Origin: Ciona savignyi
Taxonomy: Eukaryota; Chordata; Ascidiacea; Phlebobranchia; Cionidae
Assembly (NCBI GenBank): GCA_000149265.1
Contig: CH002787.1
Span: 395,752 to 459,751 of the forward strand
Length of the DNA stretch: 64,000 bases
Direction of reading: 5' to 3'
The position numbers were made by a program, and so were the translations under genes. Shown in pieces: positions 23,959-36,100 of this stretch (positions within the stretch are counted from its first letter, which is position 1; every line of letters begins with the position of its first letter). The notes under the pieces are model-generated. The model was not told the DNA's origin. It made no database searches and saw only the letters and a program-made list of their open reading frames with translations.

Positions 23959-26900
23959 ATGGGGAAGAAGAAGAATAACCAAAATGGAGGAAATGTGCAG
24001 AAAAAAGATGTATATCAACGCCTGAACTACCTGTACCAGGTACTTGTATGAAAAATATGAAATAGGATCACCTTGAGCTTCCATAATACCTCCGGGCAAT
24101 CAGAAGATTACCTTGTTCCAATGTTGTGATATGTTATTGCAGTGTGTTGTATTTGATGGAGTCATTGCTACTACCATTTTGTTTAAGCTATTAAACCAAT
24201 GGATTCAGGAACTGCCCTAGAATACAACCTACTGTTAGTGAAGGGCAGGTTTATTCTGTTGTGCTACATGTAAGAGTCAACTAGTCCGACTCGAGTTGGA
24301 TAGATTTTCATTGACATTTCCATTTGATAGATATCTATGGAATGTGCAAAGGCGTTGTACCATCATGACCACAAATCCAGTACCCACCATTGGGTCTTGC
24401 ACTTTATTTTTTTTGCTTATGACAATGGCAACCCAGGGTTCGAATTAAGGGATCGCGAATCGCTATTCGCGAACCGTTTTTTAAAGTTCGCGAATTACAA
24501 AATTTAACAAAATCGCGAAAATATAAATTACCGTTACTGATTTCGCGCACTTTTAATAATAAATCATCAACATGTTAATGGGTCATTCCATTTCAAATGA
24601 ACCAAACGCTCCAACCCAAAAATTTTAAATAAGCCCATATTATAAAGTAAAATAGCAAATTTCTTCCTGGCAATGGAAAACCTTTTGTTTTTAATTTTCG
24701 TTGAGAATTGACCGAGTTATGGTTGTTTAAACATAACCTATTTTTTGTGTGCGGCGAAGCATGACCGCAATGAAATATCAACCAAATATCTTCGGGTGAG
24801 TCACAACTTTTTTATTCCTTATGGTTGCATTACAAAACTTTGTACATATCTTGTATATCCTTTTGGCTTTCCTGAGAAATGTTTTTTTTTATTAATTGGG
24901 CTACATGTGGGCCACAAAGTGGGGGGGGAATGTAATCATAATTTCGCAATCGTCCATGCGTGACCATGATTAATGGGTTAATAACTTTAAAAGGGATTGT
25001 CGTTAGCAGCTCTAAATGGTTTCATTGGAAAGGTAAAGACTACTCCTCACTGTGTTGTAAGTTTTATCAATGTGTCTTGACAATAACATAAAAACAAACA
25101 GTGATCATTTACATGATGTAAATTTTCTGTATTGCGTATATTAATACAGTGAATTATTACAAAAATTAACTTCGGTACAAAAATATCAACACTGGCCATG
25201 TACAGTTTAGCTTAAATAATTTGTCTGAATAAATTGTTCATACTTATGGTTGATTGAGTCATAAAATGATTGGGGCAATTTGTACAAACGACCAGTCAGG
25301 GTGGATGGGGTTGGGGCGATAGCTAATATATTGCTGATAGCAACCCAACATTCATCTTTTCTGGATGGCCACTGGAAGGAATTTTGAGCTCCTTGCACCA
25401 TAAACTGGATCATTACATCTCCCTCCTCTTCATTTCTATCAGCAACAACTCCCAGGTACCATTTGCGATCATATATTGCAATGATGTATGAGCCTATAGC
25501 GCGTATGTTGTTTGTTGCGCTGGTCCTGAATGCGTTTCAGTACCCCTCTTTTCCACACCATCACCCCGCCTGTGTCTGCAGAAAGTCTCTTCATCAATAT
25601 GCCATCAGCTTGTGGCACAAAAGCATGGTGACTGCGCGTTCCAGGTATGGTGTTTTTTGAGGAAAACCTCTCTTGTTGCGGTTGTGTATGATGAGCAATC
25701 TGTTCCTCAGAGAAAAAGAAAAATTAGATGCCAGGTATGTTTTGTGAGCCCCATGCAAACAGGTCTTTATCCCCTGCCTCCACATCCGCATCAGACATCT
25801 CCCCTTCTTCATTTGCTCTAAAATCTTTTGACACCTTAGCACACGATGGACACATCTTTTGCCCAGGCTTGAAATTAATTTACTTGCTGCTTCAATAGTC
25901 AATGGTCTTAAGGATTTTCTTGGAAGTTTTCCGGTATGAAAGCCGAATGGATTACAACAAACTGTTTGCATTTTAGTATATCTTTCTAAGAACATCTTCT
26001 TGTGATGCAAACATATTGAAAGAGTGTCTACATCTTCTAACTCTGTTCTTAATTTCAAAAGCTCCACCTGCTCTTTACCCAAATCTGTTACAGCTAGAAT
26101 ACCTTTCTTGCCATTAGTAAAGTTAGTGTTGTGGCAATCATTCTCCTGGTGTAGATTTTTTCTGATACTGCATGGATCCATATCTTATTTTATTTTGCAA
26201 AATCTGTCTCAACTGTCTAAATGTCATCCTATTATATAACTGAATAAAACAATACACTCTGCTGGATAAAAATTGTAATTGTTTGCTACAATGCAACATT
26301 TCTTTAACAGACTAAAGTCATCTTTATGTATAAACAATTACTCTGTTGAATAACATTGTTTGGGAGAATAAGTACTGTTACATTTCTTAAATTGTGTGAA
26401 AAATATCTTATTGAATAAATGAATAAAGAATAACTCTACTTGTCACTGAATAACTCTGCTGGTCACTGAAAAACTCTGCTGGTCACTGAATAACTCTGCT
26501 GGACACTAAATAACTCTGCTTGTCATCGAAGAAAAAAAATGAGTCTTTGATACAATGATCACTACAAGGTTTCCCCAGAATGACACAAGCAGTAAAAATC
26601 ATTGGCATTGCTACTTTGTTTAACAACCAAGACAAAAAAATGGCCAATTTTCATAAATAAACAACAAGAAGGCTGGGTGGGTCGGTCGTATTGGAGATAT
26701 ACAATATAACCAGAACATCAATTCATTTTTACAGGGGATGTAAAACCTGCATCTTGCAACTGTGATATTTTAAATGATGTCTAAAGTACTTAAAAATGAT
26801 TAAATTTTGTCTAAATTGAATTGTACACATTGGTGTTTAACACTCCTATAAGTCGATATTTGTTGTAATCTGCGAAATACAGCAAATTTACACCATGTAA

Positions 26901-28915
26901 ATGATCACTGTTTGTTTTTATGTTATTGTCAAGACACATTGATAAAACTTACAACACAGGGAGGGGTAGTCTTTACCTTTCCAATAAAACCATTTAGAGC
27001 TTCTAACGACAATCCCTTTTAAAGTTATTAACCCATTAATCATGGTCACGCATGGACGATTGCGAAATTATGATTACATTCCCCCCCCACTTTGTGGCCC
27101 ACATGTAGCCCAAATAATAAAAAAAAACATTTCTCAGGAAAGCCAAAAGGATATACAAGATATGTACAAAGTTTTGTAATGCAACCATAAGGAATAAAAA
27201 AGTTTGACTCACCCGAAGATATTTGGTTGATATTTCATTGCAGTCATGCTTCGCCGAACACAAAAAATAGGTTATGTTTAAACAACCATAACTCGGTCAA
27301 TTCTCAACGAAAATTAAAAACAAAAGGATTTCCATTGCCAGGAAGAAATTTGCTATTTTACTTTATAATATGAGCTTATTTAAAATTTTTGGGTTGGAAA
27401 ATGTTCTAATTTTGGCTCATTTGAAATGGAATGACCCTAATATAACATCGTTTGCCTTCAACATAACATTTAACAATCACATTACTATTACATTTATTTA
27501 CCCTGCCTTTACTTTGCATTATTGACGCATAATAAGCATTTCTATCACAACGCAACAGTAGCCATTATGAGTTAATATACAACGATTCCTTTATTTATGA
27601 TTGGCGGAGATGCCACACACCCCTTTATAATAAGGTTATATGGTGTTTTAACAAGTAAGATTACTCGTTTCAAAGGCTTCGTTTCGTCGATATTCGTCCT
27701 ATCCTACACGCATGCACTTACGATACGTTTATTGTAGTTTATCATTACTACTATATAACGGTACTGTTTACTTAATAAATTATCTTTCTGGCTTTAAAGA
27801 TTAGTTTGAGAGGTTCTGAAACCGCATTCTAAGGCAATTTAACATGGGTAATGCGCGAAAACGATTTTCTCCTAACCCACGCATTTCGCGAATCGTTTCA
27901 AAATCGTTAATTCGAACCCTGCAAACCATAAGCATGTTATATGGATTTTCTGATTGCAATCACTTCCTGGACCAGTGTGTTCCCGGGCAACATTTGTCTC
28001 CGATCTAACTGCTTCAATCAGAATAGAATTTAGGACTAGAAAAATAATAATAGTAAAGTCTCTTAACACACATGACACCGACACACAATAGTAACCCTCA
28101 GCTGACATCCATTATACCCTTACATGTTTTTCACCTATAGTTATACTAGTGTATTTAAGGTTTTTGTACCATGCAGTGTACTCCTATGACATAGTTGTAT
28201 GTTTCAGGCTGCACACTTCGCGATTAGTATGCAACCACCCAACTGGATTCTTTCTAGACTACACAAAGACCATGAAAACACTAGCATTAAAAAATGTTGT
28301 AAGATTGTAAGTTGGGTTGATTTAATTTCTTTTAGACCAAGTTAAGACATTAACACAAAGTCAAATTCTGTGAATATTTACCTTAGGCACCCTCATGTTA
28401 AGCGCAGCATTTGCAAACAATGTAGCTTGTTGATGATACCTGGTGTCACATCACAAGTGAGGAACAAAGGTATTTATTTATGGTGGTACCTAGATTTACA
28501 GAAAACGATAAACAATACACTTCTTCTAAGTTCTAGGTTGTTCTTTCAATTCATTGCAAGAAATATTTTATTTTTTCACAAATATGAACATAAAATAAGT
28601 ATTCTTTTTAATAGATATGCATGTATGATTAAAAGAAAAACTTAATTCCATCAATTTCTGTAGGCAAGCCAAAGCAAACGATTATAACCTGCAAAAGTTG
28701 TGGGGGTTTTAAAAGATTTCTTCAATCATTGGACTATGTGTTATGGCATGAAAAACCAGAAAATATAGGTAATATTGTTGTGTGTAGTTGATAATGTATC
28801 TCCTTTTAGTGTGATTATTGATCGAAGCAACTGGTAAATTATATTTGTTTAATTATCATTGCCAGAATACTTTTTACCTTGTCCGAGTGTGGTGATCCTG
28901 GACAGTATAGATTAG
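23959..28915 (+). CDS. rpp21: Ribonuclease P/MRP subunit p21 (Rpp21/Rpr2 family)
   Basis: This is a protein subunit of nuclear RNase P, which trims tRNA 5' leaders. Exons: 23959-24039 (MGKKK..., DVYQRLNYLYQ), 28208-28306 (AAHFAISMQ...), 28361-28469 (LRHPHVKRSICKQC, LLMIPGVTSQVRNK), 28664-28768 (TIITCKSCGGFKRFLQ, DYVLWHEKPENI) and 28866-28915 (stop). Total 147 residues, close to the human protein (about 154). The family landmarks are QRLNxLYQAAH, the HPHVKRxxC block, and two Cys pairs (CKQC, CKSC) that bind zinc. The second intron (28307-28360) would be only 54 nt and adds several residues before LRHP relative to the vertebrate protein. An alternative join at 28298/28347 is possible, so that junction is uncertain. 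Intron 1 (4.2 kb) is swollen by nested transposons. Confidence 0.85.
25204..26181 (-). pseudogene. Frameshifted element-borne gene: Cys-rich N-terminal and WP-motif C-terminal parts
   Basis: The first open frame starts at 26181 (MDPCSIRKNLHQENDCH...) with CLHHKKMFLERY and CCNPFGFH. It then leaves the coding frame near 25870, where another frame continues PGQKMCPSCAKVSKDF and reaches a stop. A third frame (about 25500 to 25207) gives RAIGSYIIAIYDRKWYLGVV, NEEEGDV and FQWPSRKDECWV, ending at a stop. Similar multi-domain proteins (Cys-rich, then a WYxGxV / WPxxxD / CWV region) are common uncharacterised genes in invertebrate repeats (from memory, unverified). At least two frame breaks make this copy nonfunctional. 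I know no function for it. Confidence 0.55.
26431..26529 (+). repeat. Minisatellite, 20-bp unit x5
   Basis: The unit TAACTCTGCTGGTCACTGAA is repeated about five times with single-base variants, inside the nested transposon. Confidence 0.9.
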
Positions 28916-30150
28916 GATACGCATTATCTTCAAGTATGTATTATTCTTCATGTTTGGGACAACCCAACAGGCAATATAACAAGGGAATTGAGAGATTCAC
29001 CATTGGATTATTGGAACTATTGCATACTTTAAACATAAATGAGACAATTTTCTAAGTTTGCATTAGGGAAAGTTGCTTTCCCAATGACATGTGACCAACA
29101 AGCTAATGTTTAGTAATCATACCACTTTAGGATAAACTGTTAAAATAAGGAAAAACATGCACGACATGGTTATTGAGAAAGCGTACATTTTTGGCTTTAG
29201 ATCGTATGATCGTTTAAATAAATTGTACCACAATAAAATATGTATCTAGTGGTTTTTTAACCGGGGTTCAGACCCTCAGGAGTATGTGAAGCAATTTTAA
29301 GGCCTTTGAATTTATAGACATTGTCTGAAGCATATTTGCAACAATTACGTTTTTGATTAACAACAACTGACATGCTATCCACTTTAAAACAAATAGGCCT
29401 ACATGATATATTTGGTGTTATTTTCAACTGGAGAATGGTGAGCAATACCAAAAGATTCTGTCAAAACAAAAAGGTGGAGACCGGTCTCAGTCAAACTGAC
29501 ACTAGTCTGCAGTGATTTAATACCGGTTGGTTGTTATATGCATTTGTTTATATGCTAAATAAATTAATTAGGTTCCAATGTCTCTGTGATGCTATTGCAT
29601 TGCTGTGAAACAAGAAAATTTAAAAAAATTATTGCAACGGTTGGGAGAAAAGTTGAACAAGCCCCAAAGCCAACTACCAATTTGCCTTCCGATCAATTGC
29701 ATTATTATTAGGTCATGTAAACTGTGTTTGACCACAACAGTACCTCATTATGTTGCATTGTGACAGGCTGTATAAATTTTGTCTCAAGATATATTTATTT
29801 ACTCGCTATTTACTGGAATATATAATTAGTATAACGGATAGGAACATAATATTGTCTAACGCATATAAAAATGCAATTGGCATAATTAATACGATTGCAA
29901 CATCAAAACTGTGGTTAAGAACGGAATTAAAGAAACCATATAACTCGGTATTATCTCAAAATAAATAAAAAATTGCAAGAAATTTTACTGTACTTCCTGC
30001 TATACTGTATTTCTTGATTTCAAGTACCAACATAATGAGTAAAAATATTTTAAACTACAGGTGCTGCTAGGTGTTTATGGTAAAGAGAGTCTAAGACATT
30101 TATTACAAGTGCATCTGCATAATAAAGTGTACACAGTTAATGGGAACAAG
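28916..30150. other. Intergenic region between convergent rpp21 and pgd
   Basis: It contains the rpp21 3'UTR and, on the minus strand, the pgd 3'UTR with its poly(A) signal (AATAAA at 30099-30104, minus). Short frames at 29257-29451 and 29750-29968 show no recognisable feature. Confidence 0.6.
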
Positions 30151-33100
30151 CTATGCGTTGTAAGATGACGATGATATATTTCCGCCATGCCCAGTCCAAT
30201 TTGTGTGATGAAATTTACCAGGCTCACTGAGCAGCTCATATGTATGGGCTCCGAAGTAATCACGCTGCGCCTATTTGGGTATTAACATATTTAGGTTAAT
30301 GATAATATCATTTTAATTCTATAGTTAAAAAGAAGATAAATTATTCTATGGTTAAAAGATAAATTCTCGTTTGAAATATTTATACCCATAGTTTGTGTAT
30401 AAGAATTTAAATACTTCTTAGTTGGAGCTAGTGGGTTGTGATTTTCCGACATGCATTGCAACAAATACTGTGGAACAGTTAACAAAATCCCTGATAATGT
30501 GTAAGGGGCTTAATGTGTCTAAGGTCTGACCTCAGTATCAAGTAAATTGAAACTATACCTGAATTAAATTGGCAGGCAACTTCTCTAGTCTGTACCCATC
30601 ATAGAAAGAAAGAGCGGTGCTCAAACAAGGTGTAGGTATCCCGTTCATTACTGCGGCTGACAAGACACGTCTCCATCCAGGCTTTAAAACAAAATATTCA
30701 TAATAGCACAAAATATAGACAAAAAATAGATGCAGCCGTTTTCTTTTGTTCAAGCAGAATAATAAGTTATTATGTAATGGTCGATTGTAACACACAAGGT
30801 TTTAAAGGTGGAGGATTTATTTAAACCATGTATACACCATAATACAAAAGGCATAATAATCCATGTAAAAGTCCACTCATTGGTACATACCTGTGCATTT
30901 GTTATTGCTGCTTTAAAGAAATCATCCATTAACAGATTGGTGAGATTGGCATTTTTGTCAAAAGCATCTTTGATTTTTCCAAGAAAAGCACTAGAGTAAA
31001 CACAACTATAGGCTGGATCTTTGCAGCAAGGTACATTATGACATAATAAATTTCATAACACAAATATATCAAATTTCAAGCAATTTTTCTGCTACAACCA
31101 AATTCTTTAGTATAATGATACATCCCCGGAACAGATAATATTATTTTCTGATATAGTGAACAAGCAAACCTCAAACCAACCTTCTAATAATGCATCCTCC
31201 CCTCCACATTAAAGCGATTCCTCCATAATTCAACTTCCATTTGAATTCCTTGGCAGCTTCTCGCATCAACATAAATCCTTGTGCATACGAGATAATCTTT
31301 GACGCATACAGTGCCTAAATAACAACATTGTTGTACAAGAAAGCAATATATGTTCATAAAAATAGAAGAAATAGTCTAAGAAAAATACATAAAGCCAGAA
31401 TAATAAATTTCATTTTAATGAGACGTTTCGGGAAGCGTTTGTTCCATTTTCAATTTCAGACATGTTTCATTAAAATTATATTTATTATTTTGGCTTAATG
31501 TATTTTTGTTAGACAATTACTGCTATTTTTATGGATATAAAATTAAACTTCATGCATTATACTCCGAAGCAGTAAGACCATTTAATTGAATTGTTGTCTT
31601 CAATCAACATCATGAATTTAAATAACATTAATGACACGAACGAATCCCAGGTCATAAAAAGATCGAATTAAATTTTGCTCAACAGTTTCACACCTGTTTT
31701 AAATCTTGTAAAAATGTAGCTTTGTCACCGGTAAATGTAACTTCAGGTCCACTTAGTTGTTTTGAGGCAACAACTCTTTCATCTTTTAACGCTGATAAGC
31801 AGCGAGCAAACACAGATTCTCCTGTGTTGTGAATTGTGTAGTTGATTGGATAAATAACGGTTCATTATTCAGTTATTTTTCCAAAGCGCAAAGTTGGTTA
31901 CCAGATACCTAGTTTGGTTAGTTATTATTTAGTTACTTTTTAAAAATTCATAACTACATAATAAATAACTGTGATTTGGTAATCAACTAAAGTGTTAAAG
32001 AACTAACAGAATAAGGAACCAGAAACACTTTGCTGCATAATTTGCAGAACCGTGTCTGGCTGTCTTGAAAACCACTACGTTCATATGGTTGGTTCAAATA
32101 ATCGGGATTTTTTAAATCTCTAAATGTAATTCACCACTAAATAGTTCAGGAAAAGTTAATAATTAACCAGGAAATTGAGTGTCAAGATAAGATAACGATT
32201 TACATATCGAACATAACTTGTTAGCCAGTTTGTAAAGATTAACAGTGAGGTTATAATTGAAATATTATATAATTTATATTTGTTTTAATGGGAAGAAATG
32301 TAGTTTTATTGCAAAAATAAGTTACCTATGAGAGTAAGAGGCATGCCAAACTGAAGAGCTGATATAGCTGTCCATTTTCCTGTGCCCTTCTGTCCAGCTG
32401 CGTCACGGATTTTGTCAAGCAAGTGATTTCCATCAGTGTCCTTGAACTTTGTGATATCGGTTGTGATTTCTATAAGGAAAGAATCCAATTCTGTTTTGTT
32501 CCATTCTGCAAACACCTGTCGGCAAAATTGTGGTTAAAAACAAAATCTGTGATATGTTATGTAACATGTGTGTTACTTGGTTGGTGGTGAGTCAAATAAT
32601 TTGGCAGAAAAGTAATGTGTTAAAAATTTATCAAACTTCTCACTTTAAAAACTTGTATGTGGTATTGGAAATCACTCAAAATGGAAACAAACTTGCTTTT
32701 TTGTACAACTTACTAGAATTATCTGAACATATGCTATTCTGATAACAACTGACGATTTGGAAATAAAAATGACGTTCAGAAAATAAAATGTATTTTTTAA
32801 CAGTTCCTTAAATAGATATACTCACCCCAGATATTTCATCATTATCCATTTTCAAGATATCCCTCATGATGTGGTAAGTTTCACAAATCAGTTGCATGTC
32901 TCCATACTCTATACCATTGTGCACCATCTTAACATAATGTCCCGCACCGTCTTCTCCCACCTAGAACAGTAGAATATATTTCACTTGGTTCAGAATGATA
33001 AATAGATATCAATAGGCACAATGAATAAAATTATACTATATCTTATCGTTGTAGGGATAAAGCACTTTCAGCCCCCAAGCTTACATCTACTGATTATAAC

Positions 33101-36100
33101 TGTGAAAAACAACTGGGGACTTCTTCCAGTTTCAAATGCTCATGTTTAGACTTAAAAAATTAGAGATCACTTTAATATAACAAAGTGAAGAGTCAGCAAC
33201 GCGAGAGATAAGTTTAGTAAAGGAAGAAGAATGTAGTCAACACTATTGAGGGTAATATTGGTTAACCAAAACTTCCTACAAAAATAGATACAGAATTCTA
33301 TCATTTAGCAAATGGGTTCTCTACATGTGTTTACTAAAGGACACAACAACATGAGGTTATACAAGGGCAAGGTGTGTATTACAGTAAAACGATATTGGAT
33401 CAGCCAGGTTTGCATTCATTTCCCTGTGCTACATTATCAGATCTAAACCTAAGCAAACAATCTCACCCAATCACAACAAGGCTCCCCATCTGCCTTTGCA
33501 GCTATACCTTGGAATATCTTCTTAATGTGAGGCCTAGAAAGAAAACGGATATTTAGTTTTGTAGGCCTATTAAAATGCAAAACTCCATAAAAAAGAGTTC
33601 ACTAAAGTTACAACCACATCCATATGTTAACCACCATCTCTAAGAACCCATTTTCACTGTATATTTTAAGCTTTTAAAAAATCAATGAAGTCTCTTGGCT
33701 AATAGTTACCTAATCACATTTGGTATGTATATGTTAAATACATATTGTATAAAGTTTGTAAGGGTTCATAGTGTTCATTATACAAAGTGTATATAGTTTC
33801 AGATACTAAAGGGTTACCAGTTCTCAAGTTTCTAAATAATTACATGATATCCTATCAGTGAAATGAGTATATTGATATACAAAGAACAACAAATTTTGTT
33901 TATTGACCTTTGTTTTCGTTCTAATATGGGGGATAAAAAAAGACAAATTTATACTTATTTTATATAGTTTAAGGAATATAATTTTGATTGGAATGTGACT
34001 GAAGTTGGGATAGGGTTTTTGCTTCAACATCACTGTATGTATTTAAAATTTCAATTTGTCATGGTATTCACAGCTTAATTCTTTATGTTATATTATTAGA
34101 GATTTTCCAGGGTGGACTAGGTTACCTTAATTCTTGTTTTTAGGTATCTTTAAAGTTTAATAAAAAAGTCCTATCTAGAGGTAGTTTGTCGTTTTCTATT
34201 CCAAGACATCGAATAACAAAGAGCGAAGAATAGCTGATCCGCAAACAAAATCAATTTTATAAGATCTGTTGTTCCCCTTGATTTTTTGTAAAAATTGTTG
34301 GTTTCAGTAATTTATTACATAAAGTTTTAACCTGATTTTATTACCTAAAATGTAAAAACCGATACACCTTCCCTTCGAATTAGAAAGGAATATTTATTGC
34401 TGCTTTTGTGTCTGCTAATTTGCCATTAGTTTATTTTTGTAATTGCATTACTCTTTAAAAAATTAGTGTTAAAATTTAGCACTAATTATTGTATAGGCCT
34501 AAGAAACATACAAATCAGTTTTCCACTGCCTGGATATATACATACCACGCCGCAGGGGCGCCTCCTGGCATAAGAGAAGGTCCGTATCTCGCCCCATCTT
34601 CACCACCAGACACACCAGATCCAACAAAAAGCAAACCCTTCTCATCCAAACTCTTGCATCTGCGAATCGAATCGGTGTATTCAGAGTTTCCTCCGTCAAT
34701 TATTATATCTCCAGCTTCAAGAAGTGGAACCTAAAACATAAATAAATATCCTTGGTTTTATAATAAATAAAGTTTTAGATGTAGTCAATCATAAAATTAT
34801 GTTATCCCTCTCTCTGCAGTCGTGTTGTGAGTGATAGTGAGTGCATGAGTCGACCACACGCTTACACGCCATAAGCATATAATAAAAGGTATAAACATAA
34901 AAATATTCAAAAAACAGTGGTAGTGTAATAAGATCACACTGAAAAAATAGAATAGACTTAATTCATATTGCTTGAATGTACCAGTTTATCAATGAACGCA
35001 TCCACAGCTGATCCAGCTTTCACTAGCATCATCACTCGCCGGGGCTTCTTTAACTTCGCCACCATGTCTTCCAAAGATTTGGCGCCAATAATTTTGGTTC
35101 CCTTTGCTTCGTTGGCTAAGAACCGGTCGACCTTTTCAACCGTTCGGTTGTATGCACATACCTTGGTAGATTTAAAGTAATAATCTTACAACAATATCAA
35201 ACACAAAATTAAATAAACAAAAAATATAAAAAATGAATTATCTGCATAAAATAGTGCCAACATGAAACATAGTGACCTTACCACGAAGCCATGGTCATTC
35301 ATGTTCAAAATGATGTTTTGCCCCTGAAATATAAATCAGTTTAAAAATTTTAAATATATTGTTATAAAATTTGTTGTTGCCTGGTTCATTTTATTTGGAT
35401 AGACTATGATGAGATGTTTTTATTTCAATGCATAAGTGAAAAAAATTAAATAAAGCAACCATAATTATAAACCTTTCAAACTGTTTGCTCAAGCATAAAA
35501 CTCTGCATACATTATGCTAAAAATATTGTTTCCAGACTGACAGATGTGGGTATTTTTATACTTGCAGGAAAAAAAAGTTAAAAAAACTATACTACAATTA
35601 CAAATCTGTCTAGACTCTAGGTACAAGACTGTAGTAAACATCAGAGTTTAAACTACTTGTATGTACAGATTTATGCTTGATTGCTTCAGTCAGTACCAGT
35701 ACATCTTAAGCTGTACAGTCAATATCATATTGCGGCGGAATAAACGTGGAAAAATAATATATATATATATTGGAATAAAAACACATATGTACTATAACTA
35801 AGTATAAATAAACCATGCCATTTTGATCAGTAAGAGCATTGGTGGTCTGCGAAAGCTGAAAAGTTGTTGGATCAAAACCAACAGCTAGCTAGTTAAAAAT
35901 GGTTTTGAACTTGGGCAAGGAAACTAGCAGATATCGCCTAAATTCACTGAATTATTGGCTGGTATTAAAACTGAAAGCATCGCAATCAGATCGGAGATGC
36001 GAAGTAATCTGACAATATCATGTGATGTGTAATATTGCCTACATTTTTAATGTAAAAAAATTAATATCCTATTAATCCAATGAACTTGGTCAAACCACCC

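Larger units (their letters stand above)
24580..27437. mobile_element. DNA transposon with ~560-bp inverted repeats, nested
   Basis: GGGTCATTCCATTTCAAATG at 24580 is repeated inverted at 27437, and the arms stay highly similar inward to about 25137 and 26870. They are flanked by TAAT on both sides (24576-24579 and 27438-27441), consistent with a 4-bp target duplication. The interior carries a frameshifted minus-strand gene and a 20-bp minisatellite. The arms are only slightly diverged, so the insertion is fairly young. Superfamily not assigned. Confidence 0.8.
24434..27921. mobile_element. hAT-like outer element containing a nested transposon
   Basis: The left end CAGGGTTCGAATTAA (24434) and the inverted right end TTAATTCGAACCCTG (ending 27921) are matched termini, followed inside by TCGCGAAT-type segments. 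CAGGG termini are typical of hAT elements. No transposase was seen, so it would be a non-autonomous copy. A clear 8-bp target duplication was not found (flanks TGGCAACC and CAAACCAT are only similar). Inserted within rpp21 intron 1. Confidence 0.6.

Noticed and set aside
27036-27263. Frame matching the one at 24745-24963 as duplicated genes
   Set aside because: Both lie in the inverted arms of the same transposon; the similarity is the terminal repeat, not a gene family.
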